Assembly: GCA_023453655.1 (NCBI GenBank)
Contig: JAEXTE010000287.1
Coordinates: 1 to 7,616, forward strand
Reading direction: 5' to 3'
Origin: Pseudomonadota bacterium
Lineage (GTDB): Bacteria > Pseudomonadota > Gammaproteobacteria > Xanthomonadales > Xanthomonadaceae
DNA: 7,616 bases
Numbering within the stretch: position 1 is the stretch's first letter; each line of letters opens with the position of its first letter. Below the pieces are notes generated by a model, which made no database searches, was not told where the DNA came from, and saw only the letters and a program-made list of their open reading frames with translations. The translations under genes were made by a program, and so were the position numbers. Positions 1-5,656 of the stretch are shown here, one piece after another.

Positions 1-341
1 ATTCAGGGTTCTCCGGGACCAATCCCTGCCGAGGCAGGCGCAAGTGGCCAATCCTATCAAGAACGCCCCGCGCGGGGCGAGTCGAAAACGGCCGTTCCGC
101 GCCGGGCCGCGCCCAGGGGTCGGTTGCGGGCGCAACCGGCGGCGCTGGCGGCAGGCGCCGGGAACGCCACGCATGCCGGTGCCGGGGCAGCAGTTTCTGC
201 GCCGTGAAGACGCCCCGCCCGGGTGCTTTGGGCAGACGGCATGGTCCGGATCGGTCGAGCACCGCGCAGCCCGTTGTCCACTCCCATCTGGTAGGGCGGC
301 AGCGCTCCCAAGGCACTGCCTCGCGCTGCCGGCGAACGCCG
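1..341. other. Gene-poor, palindrome-rich intergenic stretch
   Basis: No reading frame here looks like a real protein: the open frames on both strands are rich in Arg, Pro, Ala and Gly, have no recognisable domain and lack good ribosome binding sites. The stretch contains several inverted repeats: CCTGCC/GGCAGG at 25-38, a perfect 16-bp palindrome at 64-79 and an 18-bp inverted repeat at 121-138 (arms CGGTTGCG/CGCAACCG around GG). It may be the 3' untranslated region of the leftward two-component operon plus spacer. A structured RNA is possible but I could not match one to a known family. Confidence 0.5.
59..79 (-). terminator. Possible intrinsic terminator for leftward transcription
   Basis: Read on the minus strand, the palindrome at 64-79 can fold into a 6-bp stem (CGCCCC/GGGGCG) with a GCGC loop and is followed at once by TTCTT (complement of 59-63). 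This is the same layout, stem then TTCTT, as the convincing terminator after minE. It lies about 400 bases downstream of the response-regulator stop, so it would end a long 3' untranslated region or serve another transcript. The stem is short and the U-tract is interrupted, so the call is tentative. Confidence 0.35.
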
Positions 342-447
342 CCGCGCTGGGGCGGGCCGGGCATCCTGTCCCCGTCAGACCAGCTACAGTTCGAAGGCCT
401 TGAGCACGGCGCGGGTACGGTCGCAGACGCCCAGCTTGGACAGGGTG
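342..447. repeat. Direct repeat, left copy (106 bp)
   Basis: This segment matches 455-560 with an offset of 113 bases and 6 mismatches in 106 positions (at 350, 386, 390, 425, 432 and 445), about 94 percent identity. The two copies are separated by only 7 bases (448-454). The right copy contains the end of the response-regulator gene and the bases just after its stop; this left copy is the extra one, since the rest of the gene adjoins only the right copy. Confidence 0.93.
384..443 (-). pseudogene. Duplicated C-terminal fragment of the response regulator
   Basis: Within the left repeat copy the minus strand still encodes LSKLGV-C-DRTRAVLKAFEL and then TAG. The intact gene reads LSKLGV-R-DRTRAVLKAFELQLV. 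The fragment therefore holds only the last helix region of the LuxR-type DNA-binding domain, has an Arg-to-Cys change, and has a stop (TAG) where the intact copy has a Gln codon (CAG). It has no start codon or ribosome binding site of its own and lies in a different frame from the intact gene because the 113-base offset is not a multiple of three. It is a non-functional remnant of a partial duplication. Confidence 0.8.
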
Positions 448-454
448 AGCCCGC

Positions 455-560
455 CCGCGCTGCGGCGGGCCGGGCATCCTGTCCCCGTCAGACCAGCTGC
501 AGCTCGAAGGCCTTGAGCACGGCGCGGGTACGGTCGCGGACGCCAAGCTTGGACAGGATG
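455..560. repeat. Direct repeat, right copy (106 bp), spanning the regulator 3' end
   Basis: This is the partner of 342-447. It spans the last 24 codons or so of the intact response-regulator gene, its TGA stop and 33 bases of downstream sequence. The coding part is continuous with a full-length receiver plus HTH protein, so this is the functional copy. Its left edge overlaps a 7-bp inverted repeat (GCCCGCC at 449-455, GGCGGGC at 464-470) that has no following T-tract on either strand. Confidence 0.93.
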
Positions 561-1129
561 TTCGACACGTGGTTCTTGATCGTGCCCTCGGCCACGCCCA
601 GCGAGTTGGCGATTTCCTTGTTGGAGAAGCCGCCGGCCATCAGCCGCAGGATCTCGGTCTCGCGGTCGGTGAGCGGATCGGGCCGGTCGAGGCTGACGAA
701 GTCGTTGCGCATGTGCTCCAGCCCCGAGAGCAGGCGCTGGGTGACGGCCGGCTGCACCAGCGACCCGCCCTCGGCCACGGTGCGGATCGCGCCTACCAGC
801 TGCTCGAGCGACACGTCCTTGAGCAGGTTGCCCTTGGCGCCAGCCTTCATTCCGGCCAGCACCAGCTGGTCGTCGTCGAAGGTGGTGAGGATGATGGTCG
901 GGGGCAGCTGGTTGGCCTTCGACAGGGCCTGCAGGGCCTCCAGGCCGGACATCACCGGCATGCGCATGTCCATCAGCACGACGTCGGGCCGGATCTCGGG
1001 GATCAGCTCCACAGCCTGCTTGCCGTCGCCGGCTTCCGCGATCACCTCGATTCCACCGTCGAGCGCCAGCAGCGAACGGATGCCCTGCCGGACAAGGGTC
1101 TGGTCGTCGACCAGGCAGACGCGGATCAT
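488..1129 (-). CDS. NarL/DesR-type two-component response regulator
   Basis: This 213-residue protein is a DNA-binding transcription regulator switched by phosphorylation from the kinase encoded just upstream. The receiver domain (residues 2-120) has the acidic pair D8-D9, the phospho-acceptor D54 in MDMRMP, T82 and the conserved K104. The LuxR-type helix-turn-helix (about 150-210) shows LTDRETEILRLMAGG and NKEIANSLGVAEGTIKNHV. The length is typical of the family. The ATG overlaps the kinase stop (ATGA), and GGAGG lies four bases before it inside the kinase gene, so the two are probably translationally coupled. Longer frames reading through the kinase region are shadows. It resembles Bacillus DesR in architecture, but nothing here identifies its target genes. 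The last codons lie within a direct repeat; the reading frame is intact. Confidence 0.95.
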   Translation of the reverse strand: MIRVCLVDDQTLVRQGIRSLLALDGGIEVIAEAGDGKQAVELIPEIRPDVVLMDMRMPVMSGLEALQALSKANQLPPTIILTTFDDDQLVLAGMKAGAKGNLLKDVSLEQLVGAIRTVAEGGSLVQPAVTQRLLSGLEHMRNDFVSLDRPDPLTDRETEILRLMAGGFSNKEIANSLGVAEGTIKNHVSNILSKLGVRDRTRAVLKAFELQLV

Positions 1130-2382
1130 GGGACCTCCAGGGGTCGGATCTTGATGGAAGGGTCTTGGTCGCCGGCCTCGGCCGGACGGATGGTGTCGAT
1201 GACCACCACGCCGCCGTCCATGGGCAGGCGCAGGCGGACCGTGAAGCCGCGACCGGGGGAGGTCTCCACCTGCAGGCTGCCGCCGTGCGCGGCCAACCGC
1301 TCGCGCATGCCCAGCAGGCCGTTGCCGGCGGTGGCGCCGTCGGCGCCGCGGCCGTCGTCGCGGGCTTCCAGCAGTACCGCATCGCCGTCGAGCCGGTAGC
1401 GCAGCCGCAGCAGGCTGGCCTCGGCGTGGCGCACGGCATTGGTGATGATCTCCTGGGTGCAGCGCAGCAACACGTGGGCGCGTTCGGGATCGTCGACCAG
1501 GAAGGTCTGCGGCATGTCCATGTCGATGCGCAGGCCCGGCACGTTGTCGGCCAGCGGCAGCAGCGTGGCGCGCATGTCGATGGCGTCGTCGTCGCGCAGC
1601 CGGCTGACCGCCTCGCGCACGTCGCTGAGCAGCAGCTTGGCCAGGGTATGGGCCTGGCCGACGTGTTCCTGGGCCTGGCCGCTGACCAGGTGGTTGGCCA
1701 CCTCGAGGTTCAGGCTCAGCGCGGTCAGGTGGTGGCCCAGCAGGTCGTGCAGTTCGCGGGAAATGCGGGTGCGCTCGTTCACGCGCACGCTCTCGGCCAG
1801 CAGCGCCCGGGTCGCGCGCAGTTCGGCGTTCAGCCGCCGTTGCTCGTCGCGGGCCAGCACCTGCTGGCGGGCCACGTAGCCGGTGGCGAACACGAAGCAG
1901 TTGAAGCCGACGTACAGCATCGACTGCATCACCGCCTCGAGCAGCGAGAAGCCGATGGCGCGCACGTACACCGGAACCACCAGCAACACGCTGACCACCA
2001 GCGCGGCGATGCTCACCGGCAGCGGCAGCAGCCACGGCAGCACGCAGGCCGCCACCATCAGCAGCAGCACGCCCAGGCCGGTATTGCTGTAGTAGCTCAG
2101 CGCCACCGCGCTGCCGATCATCACCACCAGCAGCACGTAGTCGGGCAGGCTGACCCGGCGCGAGTCCAGCGCCCGGGTGAGCCAGGCGAAGCTGAACCCG
2201 AACAGTCCCCACGCGAACCAGGCGTTCCAGCCCGCGCCCACGCTCGACAGCGGCTCGGCCTCGTCGACCGGGCCGGAAATCACCCACAGCGGCAGCAGCA
2301 TCACCACCCAGGTGAAGAGGCCGGCGTAGCGCAGCAGGCGGGCATGGTCGAGGCGGGACAGCATGGCCCATGGTAGGCGCAT
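1126..2382 (-). CDS. Membrane sensor histidine kinase, DesK/NarX-like (HisKA_3)
   Basis: This 418-residue inner-membrane kinase would phosphorylate the regulator that follows it. The N-terminal third has about five or six hydrophobic segments (roughly residues 19-36, 52-68, 82-97, 101-120, 122-141 and 147-170) with little periplasmic sequence, suggesting sensing in or at the membrane. A charged helix (172-205) leads to the HisKA_3 dimerisation helix with phospho-acceptor H212 in RELHDLLGHH. The ATPase domain has an N box (E311, N315 in QEIITNAVRHAE), G1 (DDGRG, 342-346) and G2 (GNGLLGMRER, 353-362). An in-frame TGA lies upstream, so 2382 is the first possible start. No good ribosome binding site precedes it, and ATG at 2364 is an alternative. 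A tail of about 25 residues follows the ATPase fold. The signal sensed is unknown; DesK similarity is architectural only. Confidence 0.93.
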   Translation of the reverse strand: MRLPWAMLSRLDHARLLRYAGLFTWVVMLLPLWVISGPVDEAEPLSSVGAGWNAWFAWGLFGFSFAWLTRALDSRRVSLPDYVLLVVMIGSAVALSYYSNTGLGVLLLMVAACVLPWLLPLPVSIAALVVSVLLVVPVYVRAIGFSLLEAVMQSMLYVGFNCFVFATGYVARQQVLARDEQRRLNAELRATRALLAESVRVNERTRISRELHDLLGHHLTALSLNLEVANHLVSGQAQEHVGQAHTLAKLLLSDVREAVSRLRDDDAIDMRATLLPLADNVPGLRIDMDMPQTFLVDDPERAHVLLRCTQEIITNAVRHAEASLLRLRYRLDGDAVLLEARDDGRGADGATAGNGLLGMRERLAAHGGSLQVETSPGRGFTVRLRLPMDGGVVVIDTIRPAEAGDQDPSIKIRPLEVP

Positions 2383-2454
2383 TCGGCGGCCCGGCGACCC
2401 CCTCGGAAGTCATGCGGCAGAGCCGCCGCGCGGTCGCCCCCGGGCGGAAGGCCA

Positions 2455-2463
2455 TGCGATAAT
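2455..2463 (+). promoter_or_regulatory. Candidate extended -10 promoter for the GNAT-min operon
   Basis: TGCGATAAT matches the extended -10 pattern TGnTATAAT with one change. It lies in the 160-base divergent region, about 80 bases before the acetyltransferase start. There is no convincing -35 element at the usual distance, which is compatible with an extended -10 promoter. Transcription would begin near 2470 and could carry acetyltransferase, minC, minD and minE to the terminator at 5040-5069. Confidence 0.45.
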
Positions 2464-2532
2464 CCGTGCTGGCCGTCGCATGACGCCCCCGCCGTTTGCC
2501 ACCTGCGGCCAGGCAGCACCCGCAAGTCTTCT

Positions 2533-2536
2533 GGAG
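2533..2536 (+). promoter_or_regulatory. Ribosome binding site fixing the acetyltransferase start
   Basis: GGAG lies six bases before the ATG at 2543. The open frame extends upstream to 2363, but the upstream residues look non-coding and the GNAT fold begins right after this ATG (SIVIRDV), so this site decides the start. Confidence 0.75.
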
Positions 2537-2542
2537 TCAGGA

Positions 2543-3130
2543 ATGTCGATCGTCATCCGCGACGTGCGCGAGCACGAGCTGGATTCCATCCTCGCCCTCA
2601 ACAACGCCGCTGGCCCGACGATCCTGCCGCTGGACGCGGCGCGCATCCGCAGGTTCCACGACACCGCCGAATACTTCCGCGTCGCCGAGCGCGACGGCAC
2701 CCTCGCCGGCTTCCTGGTCGGCCTCGGCTCGGACGCCGAGCACGACAGCAGCAACTTCCACTGGTTCCGGGCGCACTGCGAGCGCTTCTTCTACATCGAC
2801 CGCATCGTGGTGGCCAGCCGCCGTCGCGGCGGCGGCGTGGGTCGCGCCTTCTATGCCGATGCGCAGAGCTACGCCGAACTGCGCTACCCGCTGCTGACCT
2901 GCGAGGTGTTCCTCGAGCACGACGCCGACCCCGTGCGCCTGTTCCACGGCAGCTTCGGTTTCCGCGAGATCGGCCAGCACGTCATGCCCGAGAACGGCAT
3001 CCGCGCCTCGATGATGGCCAAGGACATGTGCAGCCACGCCTGGGTGCGCGACACCTACGGCGAGGAGCTGCCCGACGAACCCTGGCTGCTGCGTCCCCGC
3101 GTGGCCGTCGCCGAGTCCTCCGCCGCATGA
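2543..3130 (+). CDS. GNAT-family N-acetyltransferase (COG3818-like)
   Basis: This 195-residue protein is predicted to transfer an acetyl group from acetyl-CoA to an unknown amine, probably in the cytoplasm. It begins with a typical GNAT first strand (IVIRDVREHELDSILALNN). Motif A, the acetyl-CoA pyrophosphate-binding part, is at about 84-104: YIDRIVVASRRRGGGVGRAFY. The LFHGSFGFREIG region is the usual motif B. The ALNN, LDAARI and HWFR features suggest the COG3818 group of predicted acetyltransferases; this is from memory of the family. Its stop overlaps the minC start (ATGA), so it is the first gene of the min operon and probably coupled to minC. GNAT enzymes are too diverse to infer the substrate; a role in division is not established. 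Confidence 0.9.
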   Translation: MSIVIRDVREHELDSILALNNAAGPTILPLDAARIRRFHDTAEYFRVAERDGTLAGFLVGLGSDAEHDSSNFHWFRAHCERFFYIDRIVVASRRRGGGVGRAFYADAQSYAELRYPLLTCEVFLEHDADPVRLFHGSFGFREIGQHVMPENGIRASMMAKDMCSHAWVRDTYGEELPDEPWLLRPRVAVAESSAA

Positions 3131-3909
3131 GCGCGGCGATGGATTTCGAGCAGGCCGGCGAGCTCAAGATCGGCCAGGTCGGCATCGCCAACCTGCGCGT
3201 GCGCACCCTGGACATCCCGCGCCTGGCCGAGGAGATGCGCAGCCGCGTCGCCCGCGCCCCGAAGCTGTTCGCACGGGCGGCGGTGATCCTCGACTTCGGC
3301 GGCCTGGCCGGCACCCCCGACGCGGCCACCGCCCGGGCGCTGGTCGAAGCGCTGCGCGAGGCCGGCGTGCTGCCGGTCGCGCTGGCCTGGGGCAGCAGCG
3401 AGAACGAGAAGCTGGCGGTCGAGATCGGCCTGCCGGTGCTGGCCCGGTTCCGGGCCCAGTACGAGCCTGTCGCAGGATCTCCTGAGACTCCGCCGGTTGC
3501 GGAACCTGCCCCGCCTCCGGCCCAGCGCCCTGCGGCTGCGGCGTCCGCGCCAGCACCGGCGCCGCGCCCCGATTCCGCCGCCCCGGGCCTGGTCCAGGCG
3601 GCGCCGGTGCGCTCGGGCCAGCAGCTGTACGCCGAGAACCGCGACCTGACCGTACTGTCCCAGGTCGGCGCCGGCGCCGAAGTGATCGCCGACGGCTCGA
3701 TCCACATCTACGGTCCGCTCCGTGGCCGCGCCCTGGCCGGGGCCCACGGCAACGCGAAGGCGCCCATCTTCTGCCGCGCCTTCCACGCCGAGCTCGTGGC
3801 CGTGGCCGGCCATTACAAAGTGCTGGAAGATATTCCGAAGGAGCTGCACGGCAAGGCGGTGCAGGTCTGGCTCGACAACGACGAACTCAAGATCGCCGCA
3901 CTCGATTGA
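3127..3909 (+). CDS. minC: Septum site-determining protein MinC
   Basis: MinC inhibits FtsZ polymerisation and is carried by MinD to the membrane near the poles, restricting division to midcell. The 260-residue protein has the MinC N-terminal domain (about 6-112, with ELKIGQVGIANLRVRTLD and AAVILDFGGL), a Pro/Ala-rich linker (about 114-160) and the C-terminal beta-helix domain (161-260). The latter contains RSGQQLYAENRDLTVL, GAEVIADGSIHIYG and LRGRALAGA (198-206), the region that dimerises and binds MinD. I chose ATG 3127 because it gives MSAAMDFEQAGELK, close to the start expected in Xanthomonas MinC, and overlaps the upstream stop. ATG 3139 is also possible. The open frame continues further upstream but that is shadow sequence of the acetyltransferase gene. 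minD follows after 25 bases. Confidence 0.97.
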   Translation: MSAAMDFEQAGELKIGQVGIANLRVRTLDIPRLAEEMRSRVARAPKLFARAAVILDFGGLAGTPDAATARALVEALREAGVLPVALAWGSSENEKLAVEIGLPVLARFRAQYEPVAGSPETPPVAEPAPPPAQRPAAAASAPAPAPRPDSAAPGLVQAAPVRSGQQLYAENRDLTVLSQVGAGAEVIADGSIHIYGPLRGRALAGAHGNAKAPIFCRAFHAELVAVAGHYKVLEDIPKELHGKAVQVWLDNDELKIAALD

Positions 3910-3922
3910 CGGCGGCACACAC

Positions 3923-3927
3923 AGGAG
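3923..3927 (+). promoter_or_regulatory. Strong ribosome binding site for the TTG start of minD
   Basis: AGGAG is followed by a seven-base spacer and then TTG at 3935. No ATG or GTG in the minD frame lies at a comparable distance, and the residues after TTG (AEIIVVTSGKGG) match the normal MinD N-terminus, so this site fixes TTG as the start. Confidence 0.85.
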
Positions 3928-3934
3928 ACGTGTT

Positions 3935-4744
3935 TTGGCAGAAATCATCGTGGTCACCTCGGGCAAGGGAGGCGTCGGCAAGACCACCAGCAGCGCCAGC
4001 CTGGCCAACGGCCTGGCGCGGCGCGGCAAGAGGGTCGCGGTCATCGACTTCGACGTCGGCCTTCGCAACCTCGACCTGATCATGGGCTGCGAGCGCCGGG
4101 TGGTGTACGACTTCGTCAACGTGGTCCAGGGCGAGGCCTCGCTCAAGCAGGCGCTGATCAAGGACAAGCGCTTCGACAACCTGTACGTGCTGGCCGCCTC
4201 GCAGACGCGCGACAAGGACGCGCTGACGCTCGAGGGCGTGGAGAAGGTGCTCAAGGACCTGTCCGACGACGGCTTCGACTACATCCTGTGCGACTCGCCC
4301 GCCGGTATCGAGAAAGGCGCGTTCCTGGCGATGTACTTCGCCGACCGCGCGGTGGTGGTGGTCAATCCGGAAGTCTCTTCGGTGCGCGACTCCGACCGCA
4401 TCCTCGGCCTGCTCTCGTCGAAGACCCGCAAGGCCGAGGCCGGCGAGCGCGTGCAGGAATACCTGCTGCTCACCCGCTACAACCCGGCGCGCGTCGAGCG
4501 CGGCGAGATGCTCTCCATCGCCGACGTCGAGGAAGTGCTGGGCATCAAGACCATCGGCGTGATTCCCGAGTCGAGCGACGTGCTCGACGCGTCCAACAAG
4601 GGCGAGCCCGTCATCCTGGCCAGCGAATCCAGCGCCGGCCAGGCCTACGACGACGCCGTCGCCCGCCTGCTCGGCGAAGACCGGCCGATGCGTTTCACCC
4701 AGGCCGAGAAGAAGGGCTTCTTCAGCAAGCTCTTCGGGAGCTGA
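3935..4744 (+). CDS. minD: Septum site-determining ATPase MinD
   Basis: MinD is a ParA/MinD-type ATPase that binds the membrane as an ATP dimer, recruits MinC, and is released when MinE stimulates ATP hydrolysis. The 269-residue protein has the deviant Walker A GKGGVGKT (10-17) with signature K11 and catalytic K16, the switch I region with D38 and D40 (VIDFDVGLRNLD), and the Walker B/switch II D120 in CDSPAGIEKGA. The C-terminal amphipathic membrane-targeting helix is EKKGFFSKLFGS (258-269). Length and motif numbering match E. coli MinD closely. The start is TTG, supported by AGGAG seven bases upstream; the larger open frame upstream is a shadow inside minC. minE begins three bases after the stop. 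Confidence 0.98.
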   Translation: MAEIIVVTSGKGGVGKTTSSASLANGLARRGKRVAVIDFDVGLRNLDLIMGCERRVVYDFVNVVQGEASLKQALIKDKRFDNLYVLAASQTRDKDALTLEGVEKVLKDLSDDGFDYILCDSPAGIEKGAFLAMYFADRAVVVVNPEVSSVRDSDRILGLLSSKTRKAEAGERVQEYLLLTRYNPARVERGEMLSIADVEEVLGIKTIGVIPESSDVLDASNKGEPVILASESSAGQAYDDAVARLLGEDRPMRFTQAEKKGFFSKLFGS

Positions 4745-4747
4745 GGC

Positions 4748-5011
4748 ATGGGACTGTTCGATTTCCTCAAGCCCAAGCAGAACACCGCCGCGATCGCCAA
4801 GGACCGCCTGCGCATCATCGTGGCGCAGGAGCGTACCAGCCGCGGCGCGCCCGACTACCTGCCGCTGCTGCAGCGCGAACTGCTCGAGGTGATCCGCAAG
4901 TACGTGAGCGTGGACGTGGACGCGGTCAAGGTGGACCTGGTCAAGGACGGCGAACACGACGTGCTCGACATCTCCGTGGCACTGCCCGAGGACCGGCCGG
5001 CGACGGCCTGA
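4748..5011 (+). CDS. minE: Cell division topological specificity factor MinE
   Basis: MinE stimulates the MinD ATPase and drives pole-to-pole oscillation. The 87-residue protein has the amphipathic membrane-binding N-terminus [10 protein letters not shown], the anti-MinCD segment (about 13-30, with [13 protein letters not shown]) that switches between strand and MinD-binding helix, and the C-terminal topological specificity domain (about 31-87, with [14 protein letters not shown] and the strands VKVDL and LDISVALP). Length is normal. The start lies three bases after minD, with GGGAG and GAGG at the end of minD as ribosome binding sequence. It is the last gene of the operon and is followed by an intrinsic terminator 28 bases after its stop. 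Confidence 0.98.
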   Translation: MGLFDFLKPKQNTAAIAKDRLRIIVAQERTSRGAPDYLPLLQRELLEVIRKYVSVDVDAVKVDLVKDGEHDVLDISVALPEDRPATA

Positions 5012-5039
5012 TCCGGCTGCGCCCGCAATCGTGATTTCC

Positions 5040-5069
5040 GCCCCATCCCGAACCGGGATGGGGCTTCTT
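5040..5069 (+). terminator. Intrinsic terminator of the GNAT-minCDE operon
   Basis: A perfect 11-bp stem, GCCCCATCCCG (5040-5050) with CGGGATGGGGC (5054-5064), surrounds a three-base AAC loop and is followed by TTCTT (5065-5069). The minus strand has no T-tract after the hairpin, so it should act only on rightward transcription. The next gene's ATG is five bases after it. Confidence 0.88.
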
Positions 5070-5073
5070 GCGC

Positions 5074-5580
5074 ATGACCGACCACGACACGCCAGGCCCG
5101 CGTCCAGTGCTGCTGCTGCGCGAAATCGCCTTCGCAGACGCGCAGGCGCTGTTGCGCGGTTACGGACTGGCGCTGCACCTGCTCGACGACGGCGCGACCA
5201 TCCCCGGCAGCTACTGGGGCGAGTGCGAGGCCGGCATCATCGGCAGTGACGTGTACGTGCGCGGCGACACGCCGGTGCATTCGATGCTGCACGAGGCCGG
5301 CCACCTGATCGTGCTGCCGGAAGAGCGCCGCCAGGCGGTACACACCGACGCGACCGATTCGGTGGCCGAAGAGGATGCGGTGTGCGTGCTTCAGGCCCTG
5401 CTCGGCGATGCCCTGCCTGGCGTCGGCCGCGAGCGCGTGCTCGCCGACATGGACGCCTGGGGCTACACCTTCCGCCTCGGCAGCGCGCAGGCATACTTCG
5501 AACACGACGCCGACCAGGCCTGGGAGTGGCTGCACGCGCGCGGGCTGGTGGACGCGCGGCGACGGCTCGTGGCTCCCTGA
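5074..5580 (+). CDS. Uncharacterised protein with HEAGH zinc-metallopeptidase motif
   Basis: This is a 168-residue cytoplasmic-looking protein with no signal peptide or membrane segment. At 69-81 it has HSMLHEAGHLIVL, a zinc-peptidase HExxH motif (H73, E74, H77). About 22 residues on comes AEEDAVCVLQALL (98-110), where E99 or E100 could be the third ligand. This spacing and the strand before the motif (IIGSDVYV) recall ImmA/IrrE-like M78 peptidases, but similarity is limited to the motif region. The C-terminal part (GVGRERVLADMDAWGYTF and AYFEHDADQAWEWL) suggests a conserved family rather than a chance frame. ATG 5074 is preferred; TTG 5068 would add two residues but lies in the terminator tail. 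The only purine-rich sequence upstream, GGGG at 5060-5063, is inside the terminator stem. Substrate and role are unknown. Confidence 0.85.
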   Translation: MTDHDTPGPRPVLLLREIAFADAQALLRGYGLALHLLDDGATIPGSYWGECEAGIIGSDVYVRGDTPVHSMLHEAGHLIVLPEERRQAVHTDATDSVAEEDAVCVLQALLGDALPGVGRERVLADMDAWGYTFRLGSAQAYFEHDADQAWEWLHARGLVDARRRLVAP

Positions 5581-5592
5581 CCCGTCCCGCAC

Positions 5593-5621
5593 TTGCCCGG
5601 GCGCGGGCCGCGCTCTAGCCT
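5593..5621 (+). promoter_or_regulatory. Weak candidate promoter for the M2 peptidase gene
   Basis: TTGCCC (5593-5598) and TAGCCT (5616-5621) are separated by 17 bases and lie 36 bases before the GTG start. Each element matches the sigma-70 consensus only partly, and in sequence this GC-rich such matches occur by chance. Confidence 0.3.
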
Positions 5622-5656
5622 GCCCGCACCGCATCCTGCGCCTGACGGATCCCATC

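Noticed and set aside
57..311. An 84-residue minus-strand open frame in the left intergenic region
   Set aside because: No ribosome binding site, no domain, composition expected of random GC-rich sequence, and its end runs through the palindrome at 64-79.
150..340. Possible 6S-like or other regulatory RNA on the minus strand
   Set aside because: A short GTTCGC-containing start and partly complementary ends are faintly like 6S RNA, but pairing breaks after a few bases and the central bubble cannot be recognised. Not supportable by eye.
449..470. Hairpin GCCCGCC/GGCGGGC just after the response-regulator stop as a terminator
   Set aside because: The 7-bp stem has an 8-base loop and no T-tract on either strand, and it lies across the repeat junction, so a terminator role is unsupported.
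1165..2376. A 403-residue plus-strand open frame opposite the kinase
   Set aside because: The translation is His/Gln/Ala/Gly repeats typical of antisense in GC-rich genes, and the kinase on the other strand has all its catalytic boxes.
488..2455. A 655-residue minus-strand open frame covering regulator and kinase
   Set aside because: Only its last 213 residues (from 1129) are the regulator; the rest is a different frame of the kinase gene and is low-complexity Arg/Ala/Gly/Pro sequence. It is not a kinase-regulator fusion.
3028..3126. N-terminal extension of MinC by 33 residues
   Set aside because: The extension is a shadow of the acetyltransferase gene in another frame; MinC homology begins only after 3127.
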